Shown: piece by piece, positions 26,741 to 35,328 of the stretch | Layout: each line of letters starts with the position of its first letter | Numbering within the stretch: position 1 is the first letter of the stretch | Assembly: GCF_001423745.1 (NCBI RefSeq) | Contig: NZ_LMPC01000002.1 | Coordinates: 182,288 to 246,287, forward strand | Origin: Arthrobacter sp. Leaf337 | GTDB lineage: Bacteria > Actinomycetota > Actinomycetes > Actinomycetales > Micrococcaceae | Direction: 5' to 3' | Length of the DNA: 64,000 bases | The notes under the pieces: model-generated | The model's database searches: none | Told to the model about the DNA's origin: nothing | The model's input: only the letters and a program-made list of their open reading frames with translations | Program-made: the position numbers and the translations under genes

Positions 26741-27448
26741 ATGGGCCGCAGGACACTCGTTGACGACCTCGTCGACGGCCTGCTCGATGACATCCTCGAC
26801 GGCAAGCTGAAGCCGCACGATGCCATCCCCCCGGAAGCCGACATCGCGAAGGCGTACGACGTCAGCAGGCTGACCGTCCGCGAAGCCCTCAAGGCCCTGC
26901 GGGCGCAGAACATCCTCTACGTCAAGGCCGGCCGCGGAACATTCGTCAATCCCTCGGACAACTGGACCGGGCTCGATGCGATCTTCAAGGCCGCCTCGCA
27001 CGGAAACGGCGCGGACCAGGTCTCCGTCGGGCTGATCGAGATGCGGCGCATGGTGGAAACCGGCGCGGCCTCCCTGGCCGCCAAGCGGCATACCCCCGAG
27101 CATGCAGAGCAGATGCGCGGGTGCATCGCGGACATGAAGCGCTTCCATGAGGCCGGGGACCTGGACCGCTTTGTCGAAGCTGACATCGCGTTCCATGACG
27201 TGGTGCTGAAGGCCTCGGGGAATCCCTTTGTCCGGGCGCTGTTTGCGCAGCTGGGACAGCTGCTCTACATGACCAGGCGGGAAACGTCCGCTGTGCCCGA
27301 GATCCAGCTCCACGCCATCGAGTACCACCAGAAGGTCATGGACAGCATCCTCAGCGGCGACGCCGAACTGTCCCGGCGAACCATGGATGACCACATGGAG
27401 CAGACATACCGCGACTACGAACGCTACGTCCACCACTCCCAGCCCTGA
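26741..27448 (+). CDS. FadR-type GntR regulator with FCD domain
   Basis: The protein has 235 residues. The winged helix (LVDDLVDGLLDDILDGKL, DIAKAYDVSRLTVREALKAL) is followed by an all-helical FCD domain with EMRRMVETGAASLAAKRH, DIAFHDVVLKASGN and HQKVMDSILSGDAELSRR. The Asp and His residues fit the metal-bound acid site of the family. It probably binds a sugar acid or similar carboxylate and controls the MFS/SDR operon that follows. AGGAGCCAGG precedes the ATG. Confidence 0.9.
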   Translation: MGRRTLVDDLVDGLLDDILDGKLKPHDAIPPEADIAKAYDVSRLTVREALKALRAQNILYVKAGRGTFVNPSDNWTGLDAIFKAASHGNGADQVSVGLIEMRRMVETGAASLAAKRHTPEHAEQMRGCIADMKRFHEAGDLDRFVEADIAFHDVVLKASGNPFVRALFAQLGQLLYMTRRETSAVPEIQLHAIEYHQKVMDSILSGDAELSRRTMDDHMEQTYRDYERYVHHSQP

Positions 27449-27468
27449 CGCTGCAGCTCCCGGCGGGC

Positions 27469-27532
27469 TTGACGTAACCCAGATCACGCTTCTATGATCT
27501 TTTTCATGTTCTTCCGTCAGATGTCAGACATC
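27469..27532 (+). promoter_or_regulatory. Promoter and FCD-type operator of the MFS/SDR operon
   Basis: TTGACG (27469-27474) and TATGAT (27493-27498), 18 bases apart, form a good promoter. A perfect palindrome GATGTC-A-GACATC follows at 27520-27532, about where transcription would have started. That placement fits repression by the GntR regulator encoded just upstream. Confidence 0.65.
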
Positions 27533-27625
27533 AGACTTAGTTAGTCACCGGACGGATTCCCCCCATTTCCATCGGACCGCGGCGCCCTTGTTCAGGTGCC
27601 GCCTCCGTCAAACAGAAGGTCGATG

Positions 27626-28999
27626 ATGACTTCACTCTCCATGCAGTCCGCAGGGCTCGGCGAGCTCGGTGAGCGGACGCTCCGCAAGGTTCGCCGCCGC
27701 GTTATGCCGCTGATCGTCCTGCTCTACTTCGTTGCCTACCTTGACCGCAACAACGTGGGCTTCGCCAAACTCACCATGAGCGAGGACATCGGCCTCAGCG
27801 CTGCTGCCTACGGGCTTGGTGCCGGCATCTTCTTCCTCGGCTATGCCTTGCTGGAGGTTCCGAGCAACGCCGGCATGTACCGCTTCGGTGCACGCAAGTG
27901 GCTCGCCCGGATCCTCATCACCTGGGGCATCTTCGCCACGGCCATGTGCCTGGTCAACGGTGAAAGCACTTACTACATCATCCGGTTCCTGCTGGGTGCG
28001 GCAGAGGCCGGGTTCTTCCCCGCCATCCTGTTCTACCTGACCCTGTGGTTCCCGGCCGCGCAGCGCGTCACGGTCTTGGGCATCTTCATCCTGGCCCAGC
28101 CCGTGTCCAACGCGCTCGGCGCTCCGGTGTCCGGACTGCTGCTGCAGATGGACGGAATTCTTGGCCTGCACGGCTGGCAGTGGCTCTACATCATCGAAGG
28201 CATCCCCGCGATCCTGCTGGGCCTGCTGACACCGATCCTCATGACCGACCGCCCGCGCGACGCCAAGTGGCTCAATACTGACGAGCGCGAATGGCTCGCC
28301 ACCACCATGGATGCCGAACTGGCCGCAAAATCCAAGGGCGGAAACCACAACTTCCTGGCCGGCCTGAAGGACAAGCGCACACTGGTGTACTCGGCCCTGT
28401 ACTTCGGCCTGGTCTGTGGCATCTACGGCCTTGGCCTCTGGATGCCCACCATTGTTGCCGCCCTCGGCAAGTTCTCCACCGCCGAAGTGGGATTCATTGT
28501 CTTCATTCCCTACGCCATCGCCGCGGTCTTTGTGTATTTCTGGAGCAAGCGGGCGGACCGGACCGGCAAGCGCGCCTGGCACACCGCCGTCAGCATGGTT
28601 CTGGCCGGCATGGGCCTGCTGGCAGCCGGGTACCTGCTCCCGGTCAACCCCATCCTTGCCCTGATCGCACTGACCGCCTCGGCCATGGGGATCTACGGTG
28701 CCATCGCCCCGTTCCTGTCCATGCCGTCCGCGGCACTCACCGGCGCAGCGGCTGCATCCGGGCTGGCCCTGGTCAACTCGCTCGGCAACCTGGGCGGTTT
28801 CGTAGCCCCCTACGCGGTCGGCATGCTCAAGGACGCCACGGGCAACAACCAGAGCGGCCTGCTGTTCCTGTCCTTCTGCCTGTGCGTCACCGCGGTGGCC
28901 ACCTACCTTTACGCCCGGAAGAGGCCTGAAGGTGATGCTGCCCTGGATCCCGCAGTGGCTGCTGCCGCTGCCGTGAATGCAGCAAAAGCCCGCTCCTGA
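27626..28999 (+). CDS. MFS transporter, anion:cation symporter family
   Basis: The protein has about 457 residues with 12 predicted helices. The ACS signatures are VMPLIVLLYFVAYLDRNNVGFAK near the start, GYALLEVPSNAGMYRFGARKWLARI, FLLGAAEAGFFPAILFYLTLWFP and a central loop with MTDRPRDAKWL. Transporters of this family carry organic acids such as tartrate, phthalate or sugar acids by proton symport. AGAAGG is six bases before the ATG at 27626; ATG at 27623 is possible. It shares an operon with the SDR gene. Confidence 0.88.
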   Translation: MTSLSMQSAGLGELGERTLRKVRRRVMPLIVLLYFVAYLDRNNVGFAKLTMSEDIGLSAAAYGLGAGIFFLGYALLEVPSNAGMYRFGARKWLARILITWGIFATAMCLVNGESTYYIIRFLLGAAEAGFFPAILFYLTLWFPAAQRVTVLGIFILAQPVSNALGAPVSGLLLQMDGILGLHGWQWLYIIEGIPAILLGLLTPILMTDRPRDAKWLNTDEREWLATTMDAELAAKSKGGNHNFLAGLKDKRTLVYSALYFGLVCGIYGLGLWMPTIVAALGKFSTAEVGFIVFIPYAIAAVFVYFWSKRADRTGKRAWHTAVSMVLAGMGLLAAGYLLPVNPILALIALTASAMGIYGAIAPFLSMPSAALTGAAAASGLALVNSLGNLGGFVAPYAVGMLKDATGNNQSGLLFLSFCLCVTAVATYLYARKRPEGDAALDPAVAAAAAVNAAKARS

Positions 29000-29039
29000 C
29001 CGACCGACCATCGACCTGACACCCGACGAAAGACACATC

Positions 29040-29813
29040 ATGACAATCACCCCTTTTCCCGCCGAACGCACCGTCGTACTGACCGGGGCAGCCTCCGCCC
29101 GCGGCATCGGCCGGGCGGCCGCGGACCGGATGGCCAGCGAAGGCTGGTCCATCGCGATCCTGGACATCAACGCGGAAGACGCCAAGGCTGCGGCCGCCGA
29201 AATCGGCTCCAACCGTGCGGTCAAGGCCATCGGCGTGGGCGCTGATGTTTCCGACGCCGCCTCAGTGGACCGTGCCATCAGCGAAATCGAAGATTCCCTG
29301 CCGCCGATCGTCGCCCTCGCGAACCTTGCGGGCATCAGCTCGCCGACGACGTTCATGCAGACCACCGTGGAGGAGTGGGACAAGGTTTTCGCCATCAACA
29401 TGCGCGGAACCTTCATCGTCTCCCAGCGCGTGCTCAAGGGCATGATCGAGCGCAAGCTCGGGCGCATCGTGAGCATCTCCTCAATCTCCGCCCAGCGCGG
29501 CGGCGGTACGTACTCCAAGGTTGCGTACAGTGCGTCGAAGGCCGGAATCATCGGCTTCACCCGTGCGCTTGCCCGTGAAGTGGGAGAGTTCGGCGTCACC
29601 GTCAACGCGATTGCACCGGGTCCCATCGACACTGACATCATGGGTGGCACCCTGTCCGAGGAACGTAAGGCCCAGATGTCCGAGGGCATCATGATGGGGC
29701 GGGTGGGCAGCCGTGAGGAAGTCGCGGCTCTGATCTCCTTCCTTCTCGGCCAGGATTCCGGCTACATCACCGCTGCCACGTACGACATCAACGGCGGCCT
29801 CCAGGTCTCCTGA
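29040..29813 (+). CDS. SDR-family oxidoreductase
   Basis: The protein has 257 residues of the classical short-chain dehydrogenase type. NAD(P) motif TGAASARGIGRAAA, ADVSDAASV, ANLAGISSPTT (NAG-like), catalytic Ser-Tyr-Lys in ISSISAQRGG and YSKVAYSASKAG, and the late APGPIDTDIM are all visible. AAAGACACATC precedes the ATG at 29040. Paired with an organic-acid-type transporter and an FCD regulator, it probably oxidises a hydroxy-acid or sugar acid; the substrate is unknown. Confidence 0.9.
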   Translation: MTITPFPAERTVVLTGAASARGIGRAAADRMASEGWSIAILDINAEDAKAAAAEIGSNRAVKAIGVGADVSDAASVDRAISEIEDSLPPIVALANLAGISSPTTFMQTTVEEWDKVFAINMRGTFIVSQRVLKGMIERKLGRIVSISSISAQRGGGTYSKVAYSASKAGIIGFTRALAREVGEFGVTVNAIAPGPIDTDIMGGTLSEERKAQMSEGIMMGRVGSREEVAALISFLLGQDSGYITAATYDINGGLQVS

Positions 29814-29835
29814 TCCGCCGCTGAAAATGCCCCGG

Positions 29836-29880
29836 CAGGAGTGCCCCCGGTGAATTTCACCGGGGGCACTCCTGTGTGTT
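29836..29880 (+). terminator. Strong intrinsic terminator after the SDR gene
   Basis: An 18-bp perfect stem (CAGGAGTGCCCCCGGTGA with its complement, 29836-29853 and 29857-29874) closes on a three-base loop and is followed by TGTGTTTG. Confidence 0.85.
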
Positions 29881-29902
29881 TGTTGCGGACTAGGCTGACA
29901 GC

Positions 29903-31036
29903 ATGAACGCCGCCCGCAGTCTCAGTCCCAGCCCCAGAACGCTTGAGGTTGAAAGCCTGGACAGCTTCGACCGGCTGGTTAAGGCGGGGGTCCGCAGCAT
30001 GCAGGGCTGGCACGCCCAGTCCCTGGACCTTCGCGGCCGCTCCGCGCCGCTGCAAGCCATGGAGGCACAGGGTGCCATCTTCCTCGGCTGCACGTTCGAC
30101 GACGGTGTGGAGGATACGCTTCGCGGCCGGGGTGCGCTCATCTTCCCCAAGCTGGTCAGCGTGCCCTTCAATCCTTACCGCGGGCAGCTCTACTCACCGC
30201 AGGAGCTCTACTCCGGGCCGGCCGGCGGGCGGTACGAATCAACACTGGACGCCCGGATCTACCAGTGGAGCATCCGGCCCGGCCAGCGCCACCGGCTGGA
30301 TGCCACGCTCGCCGCAGCCCTGCATGACCACTCGATCGGTGACGCCCTGGATGAGCTGACTCGCTCGGAGTTAAGCCGCGGCCGCCCGATGGTGGGCGTG
30401 ATGGGCGGCCACACCGCGATGCGAGGAACACCGGCATTCGAGGAGGCCGCCCTCGCCGGGAGGCTCCTTGCCGGAAGCGGCCGCGTGGTGGCCACCGGCG
30501 GCGGGCCGGGCGCCATGGAGGCAGCCAACATGGGTGCCTACCTCAGCGAACTGCCGGATGCGGACTTCCACGCAGCGCTGGCGCAGCTCGAAGCCGTACC
30601 GGGGTTCCGGCCCTCGGTGTCCGCATGGGCGCGGACGGCGGCCGCCGTCGTCGAACGCTATCCGGACGGGACGCCGTCGCTCGGGGTTCCCACCTGGTTC
30701 TACGGTCACGAGCCGCCCAACTATTTCGCCACCCACATCGCCAAGTATTTCGCCAACGCCATCCGGGAGGCGATCCTGCTGGAGCTGTGCGACGGCGGTG
30801 TGATCTTCCTGCCGGGGTCCGCCGGCACCCTGCAGGAAATCTTCCAGGACGCCTGCGAAAACTACTACGGTGCCTCGGAAACCATCACGCCCATGGTCCT
30901 CGTGGGAATCGAGCACTGGCAGCGCCGGTATCCCGCCTGGCCGCTGCTGCAAAGCCTGGCCGCGGGCAAGGCGATGGCGGACAGGATCTTCCTGGTGGAG
31001 ACGGTGGAGGAAGCGCTCGACGTCGTGTCGGGCTAG
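29903..31036 (+). CDS. LOG-family Rossmann nucleotide-binding protein, long form
   Basis: The protein has 377 residues. The C-terminal half carries the LOG/lysine-decarboxylase-like motifs GGGPGAMEAANMGAYL and FLPGSAGTLQEIFQDA (PGGxGTxxE type). Short LOG proteins release free cytokinin bases or hydrolyse nucleotide 5'-monophosphates. This one has about 150 extra N-terminal residues, including GAIFLGCTFDDGVEDTLRG, and another 60 between the motifs, so it belongs to a longer, less studied subgroup. The precise substrate is unclear. The ribosome site is weak (AGGCTGACAGC). Confidence 0.8.
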   Translation: MNAARSLSPSPRTLEVESLDSFDRLVKAGVRSMQGWHAQSLDLRGRSAPLQAMEAQGAIFLGCTFDDGVEDTLRGRGALIFPKLVSVPFNPYRGQLYSPQELYSGPAGGRYESTLDARIYQWSIRPGQRHRLDATLAAALHDHSIGDALDELTRSELSRGRPMVGVMGGHTAMRGTPAFEEAALAGRLLAGSGRVVATGGGPGAMEAANMGAYLSELPDADFHAALAQLEAVPGFRPSVSAWARTAAAVVERYPDGTPSLGVPTWFYGHEPPNYFATHIAKYFANAIREAILLELCDGGVIFLPGSAGTLQEIFQDACENYYGASETITPMVLVGIEHWQRRYPAWPLLQSLAAGKAMADRIFLVETVEEALDVVSG

Positions 31037-31061
31037 CGGCGGCCGGCTAGCGGATCCGGGC

Positions 31062-31970
31062 CTACAGGTCCTTGCGGCAGGTGGTCTTGCCCAGCTGGTA
31101 CAGGCCGTTGAGGTCGCCCGCGGCAAGGCCGTCCGGGGTGCCGATCTCCGGGTACATCAGCTGCCGGGGGTCATCGACGTGTTCGAGCCCCATGACGTGG
31201 GACAGCTCGTGCAGGATCACGGCGGTGGCGTAGGCGGAGCCTTGCGGCCGCTCGAGTTCCCCGGCGATCTGCGGGGCGTCGAGGTCCAGGCTGCCGGTGA
31301 CGAAGGTCTTCGCGCCGCCGTCGAAACTGTAGTGGGTGCTGCCGCCGATGCCGATCACCTTGCCCTTTAGCTTGGGGGAGGCCTCCGGAGTGGTCCATGC
31401 GATGAGGAGCGGCGCCCATCGCTCCCCGTACGTCTCTGGCTGGTAGGGGTCCCGGTCCTCGGAGGGGCTTTCGGTGGAGGGCCCGTCGTTGATGAACCTG
31501 ATCCCTGTGGCACGGGAAATCGTGCCGACGGCGTCTTCCACCAGGGTTTCCGCGCCAGCCGGCGCCAGCCCGGCATTGACGACGTAGTGCAGCGGGCGGC
31601 ACGGCGAGTAGCCCACGGGCGTGCCGTCGTCGTTCGTGGCCAGGAATTCAAAGGAATCACTTGGCGAGGCAGGCTCTTCCGCGGCGAGAAGCGGCGAGTC
31701 CGCTTCTTCCAAACCGGGGGGAGGCGCGTCCGAGCTGACTCCCTCGGCGGCGGTTCCGGGCTGCTGGGCGGCAGCCTGTCCGTTGGGGACGGTGCTGTTC
31801 CGGGGCTGGAAGAGCCCCACGAAGCGGGGGTCGCCGTAGAACAACCCGGCTGCCGTGAAGGCGGCGGCGGCGATCACGGCGGTGAGTGCCGCTGTCCGGA
31901 GGATGCGGGCCAAGGTTCCCGGCCCGCCGGCATGCCGTGGCCGGCGTTGTTCCGGCCGCGGACCCTCCAC
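31062..31970 (-). CDS. Membrane-anchored matrixin-type metalloprotease
   Basis: The protein has 302 residues. One N-terminal membrane segment lies near residues 23-45, followed by a Ser/Pro/Glu-rich linker (about 50-110). The zinc-protease core has the motif HELSHVMGLEH (His254, Glu255, His258, His264) and a Met-turn at LMYPE (Met272). This is the HExxHxxGxxH class of matrixins and related proteases, with the catalytic part outside the cell. GTG at 31970 shares a base with the TAG of the upstream VIT1 gene, so translation is coupled; a longer open frame into that gene is unlikely to be coding. Substrate unknown. Confidence 0.85.
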   Translation of the reverse strand: MEGPRPEQRRPRHAGGPGTLARILRTAALTAVIAAAAFTAAGLFYGDPRFVGLFQPRNSTVPNGQAAAQQPGTAAEGVSSDAPPPGLEEADSPLLAAEEPASPSDSFEFLATNDDGTPVGYSPCRPLHYVVNAGLAPAGAETLVEDAVGTISRATGIRFINDGPSTESPSEDRDPYQPETYGERWAPLLIAWTTPEASPKLKGKVIGIGGSTHYSFDGGAKTFVTGSLDLDAPQIAGELERPQGSAYATAVILHELSHVMGLEHVDDPRQLMYPEIGTPDGLAAGDLNGLYQLGKTTCRKDL

Positions 31971-33208
31971 TAGGCGACCACCGCGCCAAAGGCCATCCCG
32001 AGGAGGTAGGTGACGGCGGCCGCACCAATGCCGATGGCGAGTTGCCGGAAGCCGCGGCTGGTCGGCGACGTCCCGGACAGGAGGCCGACGACGCCGCCCG
32101 TCACCAGGAGCGCGATGCCCACCATGACGGCGGAAACCACCAGCGCCACGACGCCGGTCATGCCGAGAAGGAAGGGGATGATGGGAATGATGGCGCCGGA
32201 GGCGAAGAAGCAGAAGCTTGACGCAGCTGCACTCCATGCGGTGCCCACTGCTTCGTGCTGGTCGTGGGCTTCAGGGCGTTCGGGCTGGAGTGACAGGCTG
32301 GGATCGCAGTCGCAGCTCAGCAGGCCCATGCGTTCCGCGACGCGGTGTTCGGCGGCTTCCCGGGACATCCCACGGGCCAGGTACACCAGCAGCAGCTCGT
32401 TGTGCTCGATGTCCAGCCGCGGAGCCGCGGAGAGGGTGATCTGGGTGGGCCGCGTTGCGGCCAGCAGTTCCCGCTGGGAACGGACGGAGATGAATTCGCC
32501 CGCACCCATGGACAGGGCGCCGGCAAGGAGGCCCGCCACGCCGCTCAGGAGTACCACCTGGCTGCCGACGCCGGACGCGGCCATGCCCATCACCAGGGAA
32601 AGGTTGCTGACCAGGCCGTCGTTGGCTCCGAACACGGCGGCCCGGAAGGATCCGGCCAGCCGGTTCCGGCCGCGGGTGGCGAGACCGCGGACGACTTCCT
32701 CGTGGATCTGTTCGTCCGCCACCATGGCGGGCGTCGCGGTAGGGTCCGAGGCGTAAGGGGAGCGGCCCTCGGCGCGTTGGGCCAGCGCCAGGACGAACAC
32801 CGAACCGAAGTGGCGGGCCAGGAATCCCAGCAGCTGGCTGCGCAGGGACGCCTGCCGCGGCTTCCCGGCGTGGTCGCCGAGGAGCCGGAGCCAGTGGGCT
32901 TCATGGCGACCCTCGGCCTCGGCGAGGGCAAGGAGGATGTCCCGTTCCTCGCCGCGGCGGTTCTGGGCGAGGTCACGGTAGACGCGGGCCTCGGCGCGTT
33001 CATCGGCGAGGTACTGGCGCCACCGTTTGACGTCGGCCGGGCTGGGGGCGGTCCCTGCGGGTGCGGCGACGGTGGTTTCTGCGGGTCCGGCGCCGGTGGT
33101 TTCTGCGGGTCCGGCGCCTGCGCTGCCGGCTGTGGTTTCGGGGACGCTTGCTGCCGGCTTGTCGGCGCGAGGGGCATGACTGCGGTCAGATTTAGCGTGC
33201 TGAGACAC
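31970..33208 (-). CDS. VIT1/CCC1-family transporter with ferritin-like N-domain
   Basis: The protein has 412 residues. An N-terminal Pro/Ala/Thr-rich stretch is followed by a ferritin-like four-helix part (WRQYLADERAEARVYRDLA, LALAEAEGRHEAHWLRLL) with Glu/His residues able to bind iron. The C-terminal VIT1 membrane domain has GSFRAAVFGANDGLVSNLSLVMG and several helices ending GAVVA. Such fusions move Fe2+ or Mn2+ across the membrane. GTG at 33208 is preferred over the upstream ATG because GGAG is correctly spaced. An eight-residue tandem repeat occurs in the linker. Confidence 0.87.
   Translation of the reverse strand: MSQHAKSDRSHAPRADKPAASVPETTAGSAGAGPAETTGAGPAETTVAAPAGTAPSPADVKRWRQYLADERAEARVYRDLAQNRRGEERDILLALAEAEGRHEAHWLRLLGDHAGKPRQASLRSQLLGFLARHFGSVFVLALAQRAEGRSPYASDPTATPAMVADEQIHEEVVRGLATRGRNRLAGSFRAAVFGANDGLVSNLSLVMGMAASGVGSQVVLLSGVAGLLAGALSMGAGEFISVRSQRELLAATRPTQITLSAAPRLDIEHNELLLVYLARGMSREAAEHRVAERMGLLSCDCDPSLSLQPERPEAHDQHEAVGTAWSAAASSFCFFASGAIIPIIPFLLGMTGVVALVVSAVMVGIALLVTGGVVGLLSGTSPTSRGFRQLAIGIGAAAVTYLLGMAFGAVVA
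33072..33119. repeat. 24-bp tandem repeat inside the VIT1 gene
   Basis: Two copies of a 24-base unit, identical except for the last base, are at 33072-33095 and 33096-33119. They encode GAGPAETT-like repeats in the Ala/Pro/Thr linker and could vary in number between strains. Confidence 0.8.
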
Positions 33209-33489
33209 GAACACTCCTGGGCTTGATAGGGCATGAATCGGCCCCATTGCAGCTCCAGCCTACCGCGGATTTCCGCGGATTTTCGGCCGGTGTTCCTCAC
33301 CGGTAAGTTTAGGCGGGCCTCAAATCGGGCTGAGGCCGGTGCCTTCGGCTGCGGGCATTGGAGGCGTGGAACAGACCGGCAACGGACCGCCTATTGACCG
33401 CGACGAATGCCGGTGTTGTGATGATTGCCAGGGCAGGTGCTTCCGTAGCCCGGCACCTGGCCGCACAACCAGACACGGAGGTTTGCACC

Positions 33490-33726
33490 ATGGACACCAC
33501 CGGATCACACCCCACCCAGCCGGAACGGGACACCCTCGAATCCGATCCCGCCTACGACTTTGCCGAGGACGCTCCCGTCGACGACGCCGGGGAGAGCGAG
33601 GAAGAGGAGCTGTTCGAGGAGGCCGACCGGCTTGTTCCCCTGGGCGCGGAGGATTTCCTCGGCGACGAGAAGCCCGTGGTGCCGTTGGCGGAGGAAGAAT
33701 TCCGTGAGCCCGGGGAAGCCGAATAG
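33490..33726 (+). CDS. Small acidic protein of unknown function
   Basis: The protein has 78 residues and is highly acidic, with clusters such as ESEEEELFEEAD and LAEEEF; no hydrophobic helix is visible. The ATG at 33490 follows GGAGG by eight bases, which supports translation. Upstream in-frame codons would extend it but lack a ribosome site. It is followed by a very strong hairpin. No known domain recognised; it may be an intrinsically disordered protein. Confidence 0.6.
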   Translation: MDTTGSHPTQPERDTLESDPAYDFAEDAPVDDAGESEEEELFEEADRLVPLGAEDFLGDEKPVVPLAEEEFREPGEAE

Positions 33727-33741
33727 GTCGTTTCCGCCCTC

Positions 33742-33796
33742 AACGCACGACGGCGGTGCCTCCCCGCGCTGGGAGGCACCGCCGTCGTGCGTTCTT
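33742..33796. terminator. 23-bp perfect-stem terminator
   Basis: AACGCACGACGGCGGTGCC begins a 23-base arm (33742-33764) that pairs perfectly with 33771-33793 across a six-base loop and runs into TTCTT. It lies between convergent genes. Its ACGACGGCG arm resembles those at 3611 and 46146. Confidence 0.85.
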
Positions 33797-33804
33797 CCGC
33801 AGTA

Positions 33805-35328
33805 CTAGCTGACCGGAACCGGAACCTGTTCTTCTTCAGGGACGGTGCCGGCAACGCGGTCCTGCCAGTTCTTCATGACCTTGGGGTCGGTCGGCCTGGT
33901 AGCCAGGGACACCACGAGGTACACCAGGGCCGAGGCAATCAGGCCGTAATAGATCGGCTCGTTGGCGTAGATGCCGTCAAGTGGCGCCGCGGCGTTGATC
34001 TCAAGGTAGATCATGGTGCCGAGCGTGATGACCGAACCGACGGCCATCGAAGCTGCCGCGGCAACGCCCGTGCCCCGCTTCCAGACCAGGCCGCCGAGGA
34101 TTGCCACCAGGAGGCCGCCCACCAGGATGTCGTAGGCGATGGTCAGGGCCGCCACGACGTCCTTGGTGACGATGGCGATGAGGATGGCCACGATGCCCAG
34201 GCCCAGGACCCACATGCGGTTGGCCTTGACGTCGTGCTCGGGGTTGTCGGTGTCGTCGGTGTTGATGTCCTTGCCGAACCAACTGGCCACGAAGGGCAGG
34301 ACATCGGCGCGGGCCACTGTTGCTGCTGCGATAAGCGCACCTGAGGCGGTGGACATCATGGCCGCGACGGCCGCTGCGAGCACCAGGCCGCCGATGCCGA
34401 TGGGGAGCAGGTTCTGGGCCACTTCTGCGTAGACAACGTCTTTGCCCGCAGCGGCCACGTCGATTTCCGGGAGCGCCACGCGTGCGCCCAGGCCGATCAG
34501 GGCGCCGGCTGCGCCGTACAGGATGCAGTAAACGCCGGCTGTTGCGCCGCCCCAGCGTGCAACCGTGGGGGTCTTGGCGGTGAAAACGCGCTGCCAGATG
34601 TCCTGGCCGATCAGCAGACCCAGGGTGTAGACCACGAAGTAGGTGATGATGGTCTGGATCCCGATGCCGTCGATCTGGAAGAAGCTGTCCTCCACGCGAC
34701 TGCGGATCCCGTCCAGGCCGCCAGCGGCGTTGAGCGTGAACGGCAGCATCAGGAAGAAGATTCCCACCGTCTTGATCACGAACTGGACCTGGTCGGCGAG
34801 CGTGATGGACCACATGCCGCCGATGGTGGAGTACACCAGGACGATCGCGCCGCCGATGGCGATGGCCAGGGCACGGTCCCACCCGAACAGCACCACAAAA
34901 ATGGTGGCGTAGGCGCCGGTTGAGGTGGCGCACAACATGAGCGTGTAGGCCAGCATGACGATGCCGGACGTCTGGGTGGCCCGGCTGCCATACCGGAGCG
35001 TCAGCATCTGGGACACCGTATAGATCTTCAGCTTCTGGATGGTGCCTGCAAAGAGCAGGCTCAGCAGCAGTACGCCGGCGCCGATGGCCACCACGAGCCA
35101 CATGCCGGAGATGCCGAACTTGTAGCCGAGGCCTACGCCGCCCACCGTTGAGGCTCCGCCGAGCACGACGGCCGCCATGGTCCCGGTGTAAAGGAAGGGG
35201 CCCAGCCTGCGGCCGGCCACCAGGAAGTCGCTGTTGTTCTTTGTGCGGGATTTGCCCCACCAGCCGAAGGCCAGCATGGCGATCAGGTACACCACCACAA
35301 TGGCGATGTTGACGAAGTTTGCGTCCAT
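33805..35328 (-). CDS. Sodium:solute symporter family protein
   Basis: The protein has 507 residues with 13 or so membrane helices. It has the SSS pattern: YLIAMLAFGWWGKSRTKNNSDFLVAGRRL at the N-terminus, GVGLGYKFGISGMW, and a central region with GGMWSITLADQVQFV. AAGGAG lies before the ATG. It is divergent from an XRE-cupin regulator, and an agmatinase-like operon lies nearby, so an amine or guanidino compound could be the substrate; this is inference. Convergent with the small acidic protein across a strong terminator. Confidence 0.88.
   Translation of the reverse strand: MDANFVNIAIVVVYLIAMLAFGWWGKSRTKNNSDFLVAGRRLGPFLYTGTMAAVVLGGASTVGGVGLGYKFGISGMWLVVAIGAGVLLLSLLFAGTIQKLKIYTVSQMLTLRYGSRATQTSGIVMLAYTLMLCATSTGAYATIFVVLFGWDRALAIAIGGAIVLVYSTIGGMWSITLADQVQFVIKTVGIFFLMLPFTLNAAGGLDGIRSRVEDSFFQIDGIGIQTIITYFVVYTLGLLIGQDIWQRVFTAKTPTVARWGGATAGVYCILYGAAGALIGLGARVALPEIDVAAAGKDVVYAEVAQNLLPIGIGGLVLAAAVAAMMSTASGALIAAATVARADVLPFVASWFGKDINTDDTDNPEHDVKANRMWVLGLGIVAILIAIVTKDVVAALTIAYDILVGGLLVAILGGLVWKRGTGVAAAASMAVGSVITLGTMIYLEINAAAPLDGIYANEPIYYGLIASALVYLVVSLATRPTDPKVMKNWQDRVAGTVPEEEQVPVPVS

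Noticed and set aside
27632..29692. Open frame of almost 690 codons antisense to the MFS and SDR genes
   Set aside because: It crosses two clear genes and their junction, shows composition typical of an antisense shadow and has no recognisable motif.
31970..32237. N-terminal extension of the matrixin protein into the VIT1 gene
   Set aside because: The extension is Arg/His-rich and is an out-of-frame reading of VIT1. The GTG at 31970 coupled to the VIT1 stop gives a sensible membrane anchor.
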